Of a stretch of 28,619 nt of DNA, positions 1 to 6,415 are shown in pieces. The position numbers and the translations under genes are program-made. The stretch is taken from contig DJWS01000006.1 of assembly GCA_002441585.1 (NCBI GenBank), positions 18,327 to 46,945 on the forward strand. Direction: 5' to 3'. Under the pieces are notes generated by a model, which saw nothing but the letters and a program-made list of their open reading frames with translations, did not search any database and was not told where the DNA came from. Position 1 is the stretch's first letter; the number at the start of each line of letters is the position of its first letter. Origin of the DNA: Candidatus Saccharibacteria bacterium UBA6224 (GTDB lineage Bacteria > Patescibacteriota > Saccharimonadia > Saccharimonadales > UBA4665).

Positions 1-1740
1 GATGCTCGTACCGTCATCAAGGAAGCAACGCGTAAGATCAGCCGGGCCATGGTCGCGGCGACGACTACAGCAGCCTTAAGCTTCGCACCGTTGCTTTTTG
101 TCAGCGGTATACTCGGTAACTTCATTCGTGCCGTGCCTATCACCATCATCGCGGCACTGCTGATCAGCCTGGTGGTGGCGTTGGTGTTCATTCCGTTTTT
201 TGCGCGCTTCATGCTGTTGGGCAAAAAACAGCTTGGTGATGCCGGTGCGGTGCGTGAGGTCGCAGCGGGTGTCGAGACCAAGATCGCCCATGCTCTAGGC
301 GCGCCGATGCGTTGGGCACAACACCATCGCAAGCGTGAGTTTGGCGTCGGCATCTCGGCCGTAGTGATAGGATTGATTTTTATCGGTTTGGCGGGCTTGA
401 TATTCAACAAAGTTACCTTCAATATATTTCCGCCCACCAAGGACACCAACCAACTAGCTGTGGCCATGACATTCGCACCCGGTACCACGGTGCAACAGGC
501 GGAAGCTATCGCCGATAAGGTCGACGAGCAAACAGCCGACATACTCGGACAATATTTCGTCGATGCATCTTACTACGGAGTCGCTAATGCCCAGACGGCG
601 ACGTTATATGTAAGCATTACACCTTACGGCGAGCGCGAACCGACTTCCCATGATTTGGTCGCGAAGCTCGAAGGCGGATTGAGTGGCTTGGACGGAGCAA
701 AAGTTGATGCCTATCAGCTCGATGTGGGTCCGCCCGCCGCAACCCTGAAGGTCAATATCAACGCCACCAACCGGCCGGCTGCAGAGAAACTGGCGGCCGA
801 TATGGCAACTTACTTACAGGGCCGCGAACTGACTCGTGCCAGTGGCGAGAAGGCAACCATCACCGAGGCGAATATCGATAACACCAGTGTCTATCGCCGC
901 GTCGGCACCATGCCCGTGACGGGTGTATCACTGGCCTTTGACGGTACCGATACCACCACTCTGACTTCGCTGGCCCAAACTGCCATCAAGGACAAATTCG
1001 ATGCCGAGACACTTGCCCAATACGGGCTCAAGACTAGTGACGTGGTGGTAGATTTGGGAGAAGAACAGCAAAACCAAGACTCGTTCAAGGCACTTGCACT
1101 GGCCTTTCCGATTTTGCTGGTCGTAATCTATCTGTTGCTGGCGCTACAATTTAGGTCATTGCTGCAGCCGCTCCTGATATTCTTGGCGATTCCATTCAGC
1201 CTGTTTGGTGTTACCGCAGGACTGTATTTGACCGACAACGCCTTTAGCTTCTTTGCCATGCTTGGTTTCTTCGCACTGATTGGGCTTAGCATCAAGAACA
1301 CGATTTTGCTAACCGACTACGCCAACCAAGCCCGGCGCAGCGGCATGGGCCCGGTCGATGCCGCGCAAGCAGCCTTGGCCGAACGCTTCCGTCCGCTAGT
1401 CGCTACCAGTTTCACGGCCATCTTTTCGCTAATCCCGCTGGCACTCGCCAGCCCGTTTTGGCAGGGTCTGGCCGTCGTCCTCATATTCGGCTTGGCGTCG
1501 AGCACATTCTTGGTGCTGACAGTGTTCCCCTACTACTACCTCGGCGCCGAATACCTGCGCATGAAAATCAGCCGGACCAAGTTCCTGACTTGGTTTGGTC
1601 TCAACATCTTGGTGGTTGGTTTGGTATGGTATGTCACCAAATCTATAACCGGTGGGCTGGTAACGCTTGCCTTACTAAATAGCCTGCTTGTCTATCATGC
1701 GCGTTTTCGCAGCCTGCCCGTAAGGGCCAGACGGGGATAA
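1..1740 (+). CDS. RND-family efflux permease, C-terminal part (5' end outside window)
   Basis: The frame is open from the first base, so the gene begins upstream; 579 residues are visible, roughly the C-terminal half of a ~1,000-residue RND pump. The first residues match the stretch after TM4 of AcrB/MexB-type pumps (an A-T-R-K-I-S-R-A run, then SFAPLLFVSGILGNF). A periplasmic-type porter domain follows (about residues 125-355), then the TM8-TM12 block with LLLALQFRSLLQPLLI, a GLSIKNTILLTDYANQARR segment (the second-half counterpart of the TM4 region) and RPLVATSFTAIFSLIPLAL. RND pumps export drugs, lipids or other hydrophobic compounds using the proton motive force; the substrate here is unknown. 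In a bacterium without an outer membrane it would act in the single membrane. The gene converges on the PafA-like gene with a 2-bp gap and no clear terminator between them. The last ~60 residues add two weakly conserved hydrophobic segments. Confidence 0.9.
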   Translation, partial: DARTVIKEATRKISRAMVAATTTAALSFAPLLFVSGILGNFIRAVPITIIAALLISLVVALVFIPFFARFMLLGKKQLGDAGAVREVAAGVETKIAHALGAPMRWAQHHRKREFGVGISAVVIGLIFIGLAGLIFNKVTFNIFPPTKDTNQLAVAMTFAPGTTVQQAEAIADKVDEQTADILGQYFVDASYYGVANAQTATLYVSITPYGEREPTSHDLVAKLEGGLSGLDGAKVDAYQLDVGPPAATLKVNINATNRPAAEKLAADMATYLQGRELTRASGEKATITEANIDNTSVYRRVGTMPVTGVSLAFDGTDTTTLTSLAQTAIKDKFDAETLAQYGLKTSDVVVDLGEEQQNQDSFKALALAFPILLVVIYLLLALQFRSLLQPLLIFLAIPFSLFGVTAGLYLTDNAFSFFAMLGFFALIGLSIKNTILLTDYANQARRSGMGPVDAAQAALAERFRPLVATSFTAIFSLIPLALASPFWQGLAVVLIFGLASSTFLVLTVFPYYYLGAEYLRMKISRTKFLTWFGLNILVVGLVWYVTKSITGGLVTLALLNSLLVYHARFRSLPVRARRG

Positions 1741-1742
1741 AC

Positions 1743-3128
1743 CTAGGCTGCTACCTGTCGCGATTCGGGGTGAGTCCTAATCATGTTTTCCAGTCTTGGA
1801 TAGTGTGACTGGCGTGGATCGGGCAGGGGAATCCTAGTGTTCTCTACACCTACTTCGTCCCATCCGACTGATATACTCTTGTCGGACCCGCCGAAGGCCT
1901 GCAAGAATCTACTTCGGGCGTGGGCCCGAGTCTTTTCTGGGGCCTGCTGCTTTAGTCTTTCTATCAGGTGCTCGTCCGGCATATACTTTGCCCAGATACT
2001 CTGTCGTAGTTTTTCGGCTATACCACCTTTACCGATGACATCCCACGTCAAGTCTATATCGCGCAATTTCACGCTATCCCAAGCGCAGCCGTGCTTCTGC
2101 CGCTGCGCACAAAGCATCTTATATCGAAGTGCCCAATCCGCCCTATCGTACAATAATTCCGGATCTTGACGGAAGTCGGCTATAGCCCTTTCCCATTCTT
2201 CCAGAGCATCCATCTCCTGATCTTCCAGCAGCCCCTCGGCGGCCAGTGACTTGCCGGCTTCGATGAATTGTCGCTGGACGCTAACAGCGTTGGTCACGGA
2301 CCCATCACTTAGCTCGAATTTGCCCTGGCCAAGGCTGTCGTTAACCTGGCGCATGGCCTGAACAGGGCTGATTAGGTCTACCCCAGGGACATCAATGTCA
2401 TGTTCCTGTAGGCGCAAGACAATCCTGGTGGTGGCAAGTTTCATTTGCATGGCCCACGGTGACATATTGGGGTCGCCACCGACCACTTGTACGCGCGACC
2501 ATTCTTTGTCTGCCAGTCCTTCATGACGGAGGACGATTATGGGCTTTTCGCTCATTGTGCCACTAGAGAATGCCTTGCGGATGGTAGTTGCTTTCTGGCT
2601 TAGATGAAAATCACCTTTCATCGACAAAAAACCGGCGCCGAAAAGTATCTGGCGAGTCGCGACATGGGCTGCGACGAGTAGTAGCTTGGAGGGCTCGATG
2701 GGCACCTTGGCCTCCGATGCCTGATAATTTTCATGATAGCCACTGGTGTTGCCGTCTCTGTCGGCGACACGTTTGTGTTGACGAAGGCTTTGGTAGCGTG
2801 ACCCGCCGGATTTCTCGGTTAGATTAGTGCTCAAACAATCCTGCACAACCCTTTCGCCGGCAATCTCAGCCGCAACGGCTTCGGTGAATCTAGTTGTCTC
2901 TGGTGTAGCATACTCCAGGTGGTCACCAACATCGACGTACATCCTGGCACCATTCTGCAAATACTGACAAGGCGTACGATCGTAGCCTAGCATTGTTTTA
3001 GCGTAGCTTTTTATGTAGGCGTTGAGCACGCCTGAGCCAATCATCGTTACTTGGTTAGTAGAGGTGTCATTGGCCATGACCGCCCACTCCATTTCGGTAC
3101 CATTTACGCGGGGGTCAATTTCAGCCAT
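1743..3128 (-). CDS. PafA/Dop family protein (Pup ligase / depupylase superfamily)
   Basis: 461 residues, the usual length for the family. Motifs seen: GTEMEW (residues 10-15; the Glu pair corresponds to GIETE, which binds ATP-Mg in PafA), NGARMYVDVGDHLEYATPE (59-77, with D66 at the catalytic Asp position), a G-N-T-S-G-Y-H-E-N-Y block, a GAG segment, VVGGDPNMSPWAMQMKLATT, and a C-terminal RIPLPDP. Mycobacterial PafA ligates Pup to lysines and Dop deamidates Pup or removes it. The region before NGAR is short and lacks the long Dop-loop, which favours PafA; the C-terminus (WDEVGVENTRIPLPDP) is more Dop-like, so the activity is uncertain. I chose the ATG at 3128: it has AAGGAAGAG upstream and a promoter 25-50 bp away, whereas the longer frame begins with TTG inside the promoter. 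No proteasome, Mpa or canonical Pup gene is in the window. A 65-residue helical protein lies just upstream on the same strand. Confidence 0.88.
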   Translation of the reverse strand: MAEIDPRVNGTEMEWAVMANDTSTNQVTMIGSGVLNAYIKSYAKTMLGYDRTPCQYLQNGARMYVDVGDHLEYATPETTRFTEAVAAEIAGERVVQDCLSTNLTEKSGGSRYQSLRQHKRVADRDGNTSGYHENYQASEAKVPIEPSKLLLVAAHVATRQILFGAGFLSMKGDFHLSQKATTIRKAFSSGTMSEKPIIVLRHEGLADKEWSRVQVVGGDPNMSPWAMQMKLATTRIVLRLQEHDIDVPGVDLISPVQAMRQVNDSLGQGKFELSDGSVTNAVSVQRQFIEAGKSLAAEGLLEDQEMDALEEWERAIADFRQDPELLYDRADWALRYKMLCAQRQKHGCAWDSVKLRDIDLTWDVIGKGGIAEKLRQSIWAKYMPDEHLIERLKQQAPEKTRAHARSRFLQAFGGSDKSISVGWDEVGVENTRIPLPDPRQSHYPRLENMIRTHPESRQVAA

Positions 3129-3152
3129 ACGGTCGCTCTTCCTTATAACAGT

Positions 3153-3180
3153 AGTATACAATCAAGGATACTAAAATCAA
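3153..3180 (-). promoter_or_regulatory. Sigma70-type promoter of the PafA/Dop-like gene
   Basis: On the minus strand, TTGATT (3180-3175), a 16-bp spacer and TATACT (3158-3153). The predicted start of transcription is near 3146, giving a leader of about 18 nt that contains the Shine-Dalgarno. A CATCACA motif at 3188-3194 lies just upstream of the -35, where a class II activator would bind. Confidence 0.7.
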
Positions 3181-3222
3181 ACCCTTACATCACAGAAAGT
3201 CCAAATTGCAAGGGGTAGCAGC

Positions 3223-3420
3223 TTATAAATCGGTCTTTTTTCGTTTTACCCGTTTCTTAAACGCGTCTTTGAACTTATTGGCATCATCTTTAAGCGCCCG
3301 CAACTCTTTTTCAGTTAGGGCATCTATTTCTCGTAAACGTTCTAGTAGCAGGCGTCGGCTGGCGCCTGCCGAAATATGTAGTGATCTTTTTGATGGCTGT
3401 TGGGGAGTTTGCGCATTCAT
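3223..3420 (-). CDS. Small basic helical protein upstream of the PafA/Dop-like gene (unknown)
   Basis: 65 residues from the ATG at 3420; the frame can be opened two codons earlier at a TTG. About 20 polar residues (NAQTPQQPSKRS) precede a charged, probably coiled-coil helix (RRLLLERLREIDALTEKELRALKDD) and a very basic tail ending KKRVKRKKTDL. Length and layout recall Pup (about 64 residues, disordered N-terminus, helical C-terminus), and DDANKFKDAFKK loosely resembles the Pup segment NAEDFVRAYVQK. The diagnostic C-terminal Gly-Gly-Gln/Glu is absent, so it cannot be called Pup. The basic tail would also suit a small DNA-binding protein, and the CATCACA cluster lies directly upstream. The Shine-Dalgarno is weak (GGGG, 7 nt before ATG). 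It ends 94 bp before the ATG of the PafA-like gene, which has its own promoter. Confidence 0.5.
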   Translation of the reverse strand: MNAQTPQQPSKRSLHISAGASRRLLLERLREIDALTEKELRALKDDANKFKDAFKKRVKRKKTDL

Positions 3421-3440
3421 AAGCAACCCCGCGTTCTATC

Positions 3441-3536
3441 TGTGATGGTCTTAGATTGATATCCGGTACATCACAACTTTACTGTAGCACTTGCATCACA
3501 TCTGGTATGTGATAATTGTCATATCTGTTCATCACA
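3441..3536. promoter_or_regulatory. Cluster of CATCACA/TGTGATG motifs, probable operator array
   Basis: Exact copies are at 3441-3447 (TGTGATG), 3469-3475, 3494-3500 and 3530-3536 (CATCACA), with a fifth at 3188-3194. A perfect inverted repeat ATCACAT-ctggt-ATGTGAT occupies 3495-3513, and 3441-3447/3469-3475 form another inverted pair. The array covers the region upstream of the 65-residue gene and the 3' end of the glycosylase gene. A transcription factor site is the simplest reading; which factor is unknown. Confidence 0.55.
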
Positions 3537-4164
3537 GCTTTGGCGCGTTGTCTAAACTCTGCCAGACATACCAACTGGCGATAGATTCATACGGTGCCCA
3601 TTCGTTTTGCGTGGCAATCGCGCGGATTTCATCCGGGCTAGGAGCATGGTCTAGGTCATACAACTGCCGGATGCCGTTGCGAATACCCAAATCGCCTACT
3701 GGCAGCACGTCGCTGCGGCCCATGCAAAACATCAAAAACATGTGGGCTGTCCATTCACCGATGCCTTTTACCGGGATAAGCTCGGCCACGACAGCTTGGT
3801 TGTCTAACTTGTCCAAATGATCAAATCGTATCTGGCCATCCAGGATATGCTGGGCGAGGTCGCGCACATAGGCTGCCTTGGCCCGCGAGAACCCGATGGC
3901 CCGTAACTCCTCCACATCTTTGGTCAGTATTTGCTCGGGCGAAGGGAATTCGCCACCGAACATATCGCGGAACCGCCCTTCGATGGCGGCGGCCGCCTTG
4001 ACGCTCAGCTGCTGGCTGATGATGCTATCCACCAGCTCCTGGTAGTAGTTGCGATGCGGCCGGATTGTGCACAAGCCAGCCCGTGCAATTACCGGTGCCA
4101 GCATGGCATCATGCTCGGACAGATATTCAGCAGCCTCACGGGCGACTTTGGCGGTTACTATCAT
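3532..4164 (-). CDS. AlkA-type DNA-3-methyladenine glycosylase (HhH-GPD superfamily)
   Basis: 210 residues. The helix-hairpin-helix is ELIPVKGIGEWTAHMFLMF (128-146), followed by the GPD region LPVGDLGIRNGI, where D158 is the catalytic Asp of the superfamily. The N-terminal half contains a typical SIISQQLSVKAAAAIEGRF segment. The enzyme would excise alkylated purines in base excision repair. It matches the shorter AlkA/MAG forms without the Ada-linked N-terminal beta domain. The ATG at 4164 has no Shine-Dalgarno but has TAGACT six nucleotides upstream, so a leaderless transcript is expected. It is divergent from the 107-residue gene at 4275. Confidence 0.9.
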   Translation of the reverse strand: MIVTAKVAREAAEYLSEHDAMLAPVIARAGLCTIRPHRNYYQELVDSIISQQLSVKAAAAIEGRFRDMFGGEFPSPEQILTKDVEELRAIGFSRAKAAYVRDLAQHILDGQIRFDHLDKLDNQAVVAELIPVKGIGEWTAHMFLMFCMGRSDVLPVGDLGIRNGIRQLYDLDHAPSPDEIRAIATQNEWAPYESIASWYVWQSLDNAPKL

Positions 4165-4170
4165 ATGTAT

Positions 4171-4176
4171 AGTCTA
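4171..4176 (-). promoter_or_regulatory. -10 element TAGACT, leaderless start of the glycosylase gene
   Basis: TAGACT on the minus strand, 6 nt before the ATG at 4164; transcription should begin at or next to the A of ATG. No Shine-Dalgarno is present. Confidence 0.5.
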
Positions 4177-4259
4177 CATTTTAGTTTGGTCTAGTGCATG
4201 TTAGCGTCAGGTATCATCCAGCCACCAACAAAACCACAACAGCTTTTGGTCCCTCTGGC

Positions 4260-4268
4260 TGTTACAAT
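4260..4268 (+). promoter_or_regulatory. Extended -10 TGtTACAAT, leaderless start
   Basis: TGT followed by TACAAT, with exactly 6 nt between the hexamer and the ATG at 4275. This explains why the longer frame from 4194 should not be used. Confidence 0.65.
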
Positions 4269-4274
4269 TTACCC

Positions 4275-4598
4275 ATGACAAGCCATGAAGAATCCGGTCC
4301 GCGACATTGTCCGGAAACTTCCATGGCGCTCTTCCTTATTGGTGAAGGTGAGGGCTTACGCCCGCAGGGATATTACGGCGCGGTGGTCCAACTTGGCATC
4401 ACGTATCGGGGTGTCATCAAGGCCCGCTGGGCGGCAGAAGATGCCGGCCACGCCGAGCTAAATCTCTCCCACGGCATCAACCATATCGTCACGCCCGAGG
4501 GGCAAGAGCATCTAGCGACCTTGTCTGAGGAAATTCGGCAGCAGGTCAAAGAGGTCATCGCCTCAATCTTCGAACGTGCCGACGCAGACGCGGTGTGA
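4275..4598 (+). CDS. Small soluble protein of unknown function
   Basis: 107 residues from the ATG at 4275. The frame is open back to 4194, but that stretch contains the promoter. There is no signal peptide or membrane segment. It has a compact core (MALFLIGEGEG, YYGAVVQLGITYRGVIKARWAAEDAG, LNLSHGINHIVTPEGQEHLATL) and a C-terminal amphipathic helix (SEEIRQQVKEVIASIFERA). I do not recognise the family. It is divergent from the DNA glycosylase, with about 110 bp between the two start codons and both -10 elements inside that gap. A shared role is only a guess. Confidence 0.65.
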   Translation: MTSHEESGPRHCPETSMALFLIGEGEGLRPQGYYGAVVQLGITYRGVIKARWAAEDAGHAELNLSHGINHIVTPEGQEHLATLSEEIRQQVKEVIASIFERADADAV

Positions 4599-4650
4599 CA
4601 AAAACTTACTAGAGACATCCCACCCTATTAGGCCAAGCTACGTTAGGCTA

Positions 4651-4950
4651 TCAGGAAGCGACATTGAATATCATGGCAATCAGGGTAAGCCAGTTGACTA
4701 GTGCAATAAGCCGAAAACGGGTCGTGGTGCTGTCTAGATTTGAGACCGTAGCGAGGCTCAATAAGCAAATGGCTGCTACCAAAGGTACTAAAGCGTATAG
4801 AATCATGAAGCTCAACACTGATGCCAGGTTGTTAAATGTCAGTACATACCAGACGGCACTTATTAGCAAAATTATTGCCTCTATCTTAAATATCACGAAA
4901 ACTTTACGCTCGATCTGGGTGGGTTTCTCTTGTTTTTGTTTTGTGCTCAT
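4651..4950 (-). CDS. Small polytopic membrane protein (three helices), unknown
   Basis: 99 residues from the ATG at 4950; an in-frame start at 4974 lies upstream of the -10 element and was rejected. A short charged N-terminus (STKQKQEKPTQIERK) precedes three hydrophobic segments at about residues 17-38, 44-67 and 79-97. No catalytic motif is visible and the family is not recognised. It is preceded by TATGAT, 6 nt before the ATG, with no Shine-Dalgarno. It converges on the 4275-4598 gene, with about 50 bp between the stops and no convincing terminator. Confidence 0.6.
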   Translation of the reverse strand: MSTKQKQEKPTQIERKVFVIFKIEAIILLISAVWYVLTFNNLASVLSFMILYALVPLVAAICLLSLATVSNLDSTTTRFRLIALVNWLTLIAMIFNVAS

Positions 4951-4956
4951 TCTGGC

Positions 4957-4962
4957 ATCATA
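4957..4962 (-). promoter_or_regulatory. -10 element TATGAT, leaderless start
   Basis: TATGAT on the minus strand, 6 nt before the ATG at 4950. Confidence 0.6.
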
Positions 4963-5036
4963 CAGCTCGCCCAAGAACTATGGCAAGAGTGGACGTTAGA
5001 CGAAACAGCGTAAGACCATGACGCATATCCCGCATT

Positions 5037-5045
5037 TGCTACAAT
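5037..5045 (+). promoter_or_regulatory. Extended -10 TGcTACAAT, leaderless start of paralog 1
   Basis: TGC-TACAAT with 6 nt (GTGCTT) before the ATG at 5052. The hexamer, gap and first codons are duplicated at 5715. Confidence 0.65.
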
Positions 5046-5051
5046 GTGCTT

Positions 5052-5687
5052 ATGCCAAAAAAGCAACCACCGACGCGAAACCCGCTGCGACTGTTCTCCC
5101 GGTTCTGGAAACGAAAAAGCAAATACGAAAAGTTCATCCTAATTTTCTTCACAATTCTAGGGACGTTCATACTAACCAACATCATTATTCACCAAGTCAG
5201 GATAGCTTACGAACGAGCCCAGTACACTCGGGCCATTGCCGATTTGGACACCCTGTATGACGAAATAGCTGCCAAAGTAGGTCCCGCAGACGAGGTGAAA
5301 GATTCACGATACTGCCGCTACTCCAGTATGAAATATGAGAAGGGACCCAGGTCTTGCTACGTCGATAAGTACTTGGTGTATAAGAATCAGACCGAGGTGA
5401 GTGCCATTAAGCTCTCCCGCGACATCACCAGCACCATCTTATCAAGTACTTCAGTGGAATTCGAGAAAACCCGCCCCTTGTGGGCGAGTGAGCCAAATCG
5501 AGTTGACTTCACTTCGACCACCTTTAGTGCGGGGGGCATAAAGGGGTGTGACGCCATTTTCGCCTACGTGAATTTGGAAGAAATGGAAGACCCTTTCTTC
5601 ACTAAATATGCCGAAGGGAAAGGCCTGGGAGTGCGGTTTAACTGTAGTGGCGGATCCCAAACTGAATACTTCCCCGTCGTAAAGTGA
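5052..5687 (+). CDS. Single-pass membrane protein, tandem paralog 1 (unknown family)
   Basis: 211 residues. A basic N-terminus (PKKQPPTRNPLRLFSRFWKRKSK) precedes one membrane segment at about 28-47, so it should be a type II protein with the remaining ~160 residues outside. The external part starts with an amphipathic helix (AYERAQYTRAIADLDTLYDEIAAKVG) and contains paired cysteines (RYCRYSS, RSCY, GCDAIF, FNCSGG) that could form disulfides. The next gene (5727-6362) is a paralog, nearly identical in the first ~110 residues and diverged afterwards. The ATG at 5052 is preferred over the upstream GTG at 5046 because the -10 sits 6 nt before the ATG. I do not recognise the domain. Confidence 0.7.
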   Translation: MPKKQPPTRNPLRLFSRFWKRKSKYEKFILIFFTILGTFILTNIIIHQVRIAYERAQYTRAIADLDTLYDEIAAKVGPADEVKDSRYCRYSSMKYEKGPRSCYVDKYLVYKNQTEVSAIKLSRDITSTILSSTSVEFEKTRPLWASEPNRVDFTSTTFSAGGIKGCDAIFAYVNLEEMEDPFFTKYAEGKGLGVRFNCSGGSQTEYFPVVK

Positions 5688-5714
5688 CGCCTTGGCCAGA
5701 GGTGACTACAGGCT

Positions 5715-5720
5715 TACAAT
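5715..5720 (+). promoter_or_regulatory. -10 element TACAAT, leaderless start of paralog 2
   Basis: TACAAT with 6 nt (GTGCTT) before the ATG at 5727. From the hexamer through the first six codons it is identical to the copy at 5040; the TG extension is not conserved. Confidence 0.6.
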
Positions 5721-5726
5721 GTGCTT

Positions 5727-6362
5727 ATGCCAAAAAAGCAATCTCCCACACGAAACCCTCTGAAGCTATTCTCCCGATTCTGGAAAAGAAAATCCAAAGA
5801 CGAAAAATTCATCCTTATATTTTTCGCTATTCTGGTTACGCTCATACTATCCAATATCATCATTCACCGAGTAAGGGTGGCTTACGAACGGGCCCAGTAC
5901 ACCAGAGCCATCGCCGACCTAAATACCCTGTACGATGAAATAGCCGCAAAAGTAGGCCCTGCCGATGAGGTGAAAGAATCGCGATACTGTCGCTATTCCA
6001 GCATGAAATATGAGAGGGGACCCAGGTCTTGCTACATTTACAAATATTTTGCCTATGATAATCAGACAAGGGCCAGGGCCATCGCCCTGTCTCGCCAAAT
6101 TATCCAAGTGATTAGACAAAGTGGCGTAGTGGACTTCGAGAGAGAGAAGCTCTCTCAGTCTAGCTTTGCGGATGATAGGGACTTTACCGGTGTCATATTC
6201 AACGTTCAGGGTATAAAATATTGCAGTTTAGCATTTGGCTATGTGAATCCAGATGACATAGAGGATATGTATTTTACTAAATACGAAGAAGGAAAAGGGT
6301 TGGGGGTGAGTCTCGATTGTAGTGGGGGCGACCAAGCCGAATATTTCCCTGTAATAAAATAG
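5727..6362 (+). CDS. Single-pass membrane protein, tandem paralog 2 (unknown family)
   Basis: 211 residues, the same length as its neighbour. It keeps the basic N-terminus, the membrane segment (about 28-47), the AYERAQYTRAIADL helix, KVGPADEV, the cysteine pattern (RYCRYSS, RSCY, YCSLAF, LDCSGG) and the YFPVIK end. Residues after about 110 differ substantially from paralog 1, most of all between the RSCY motif and the FTKY-EGKGLGV block. Each copy has its own leaderless-type promoter, so the duplication included the regulatory sequence. The function is unknown; a surface or envelope role is inferred from topology only. Confidence 0.7.
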   Translation: MPKKQSPTRNPLKLFSRFWKRKSKDEKFILIFFAILVTLILSNIIIHRVRVAYERAQYTRAIADLNTLYDEIAAKVGPADEVKESRYCRYSSMKYERGPRSCYIYKYFAYDNQTRARAIALSRQIIQVIRQSGVVDFEREKLSQSSFADDRDFTGVIFNVQGIKYCSLAFGYVNPDDIEDMYFTKYEEGKGLGVSLDCSGGDQAEYFPVIK

Positions 6363-6367
6363 CCCCT

Positions 6368-6396
6368 TTGACGAAAACGTATGATTAGTATACGAT
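6368..6396 (+). promoter_or_regulatory. Sigma70-type promoter of the SGNH hydrolase gene
   Basis: TTGACG (6368-6373), 17-bp spacer, TACGAT (6391-6396). The predicted start near 6403 leaves a short leader with AGGAG at 6408-6412. Confidence 0.7.
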
Positions 6397-6415
6397 AAGC
6401 TCAGTTCAGGAGTAG

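Larger units (their letters stand above)
5040..6362 (+). repeat. Tandem gene duplication (two units, offset 675 bp)
   Basis: 5040-5687 and 5715-6362 are directly repeated units of 648 bp, each running from TACAAT to the stop codon. The first ~330 bp are very similar and the 3' halves have diverged. Confidence 0.85.

Noticed and set aside
3223..3420. Calling the 65-residue protein Pup
   Set aside because: Length and helical layout fit, but the C-terminal Gly-Gly-Gln/Glu needed for ligation is absent; the downstream frame is stopped by TAA with no frameshift that would restore it.
3206..3445. Plus-strand frame opposite the 65-residue gene
   Set aside because: Shadow of the minus-strand gene: Arg/Ser-rich low-quality protein with no start signals.
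4194..4274. Upstream start for the 107-residue protein
   Set aside because: The added stretch contains the TGtTACAAT element and has no ribosome binding site.
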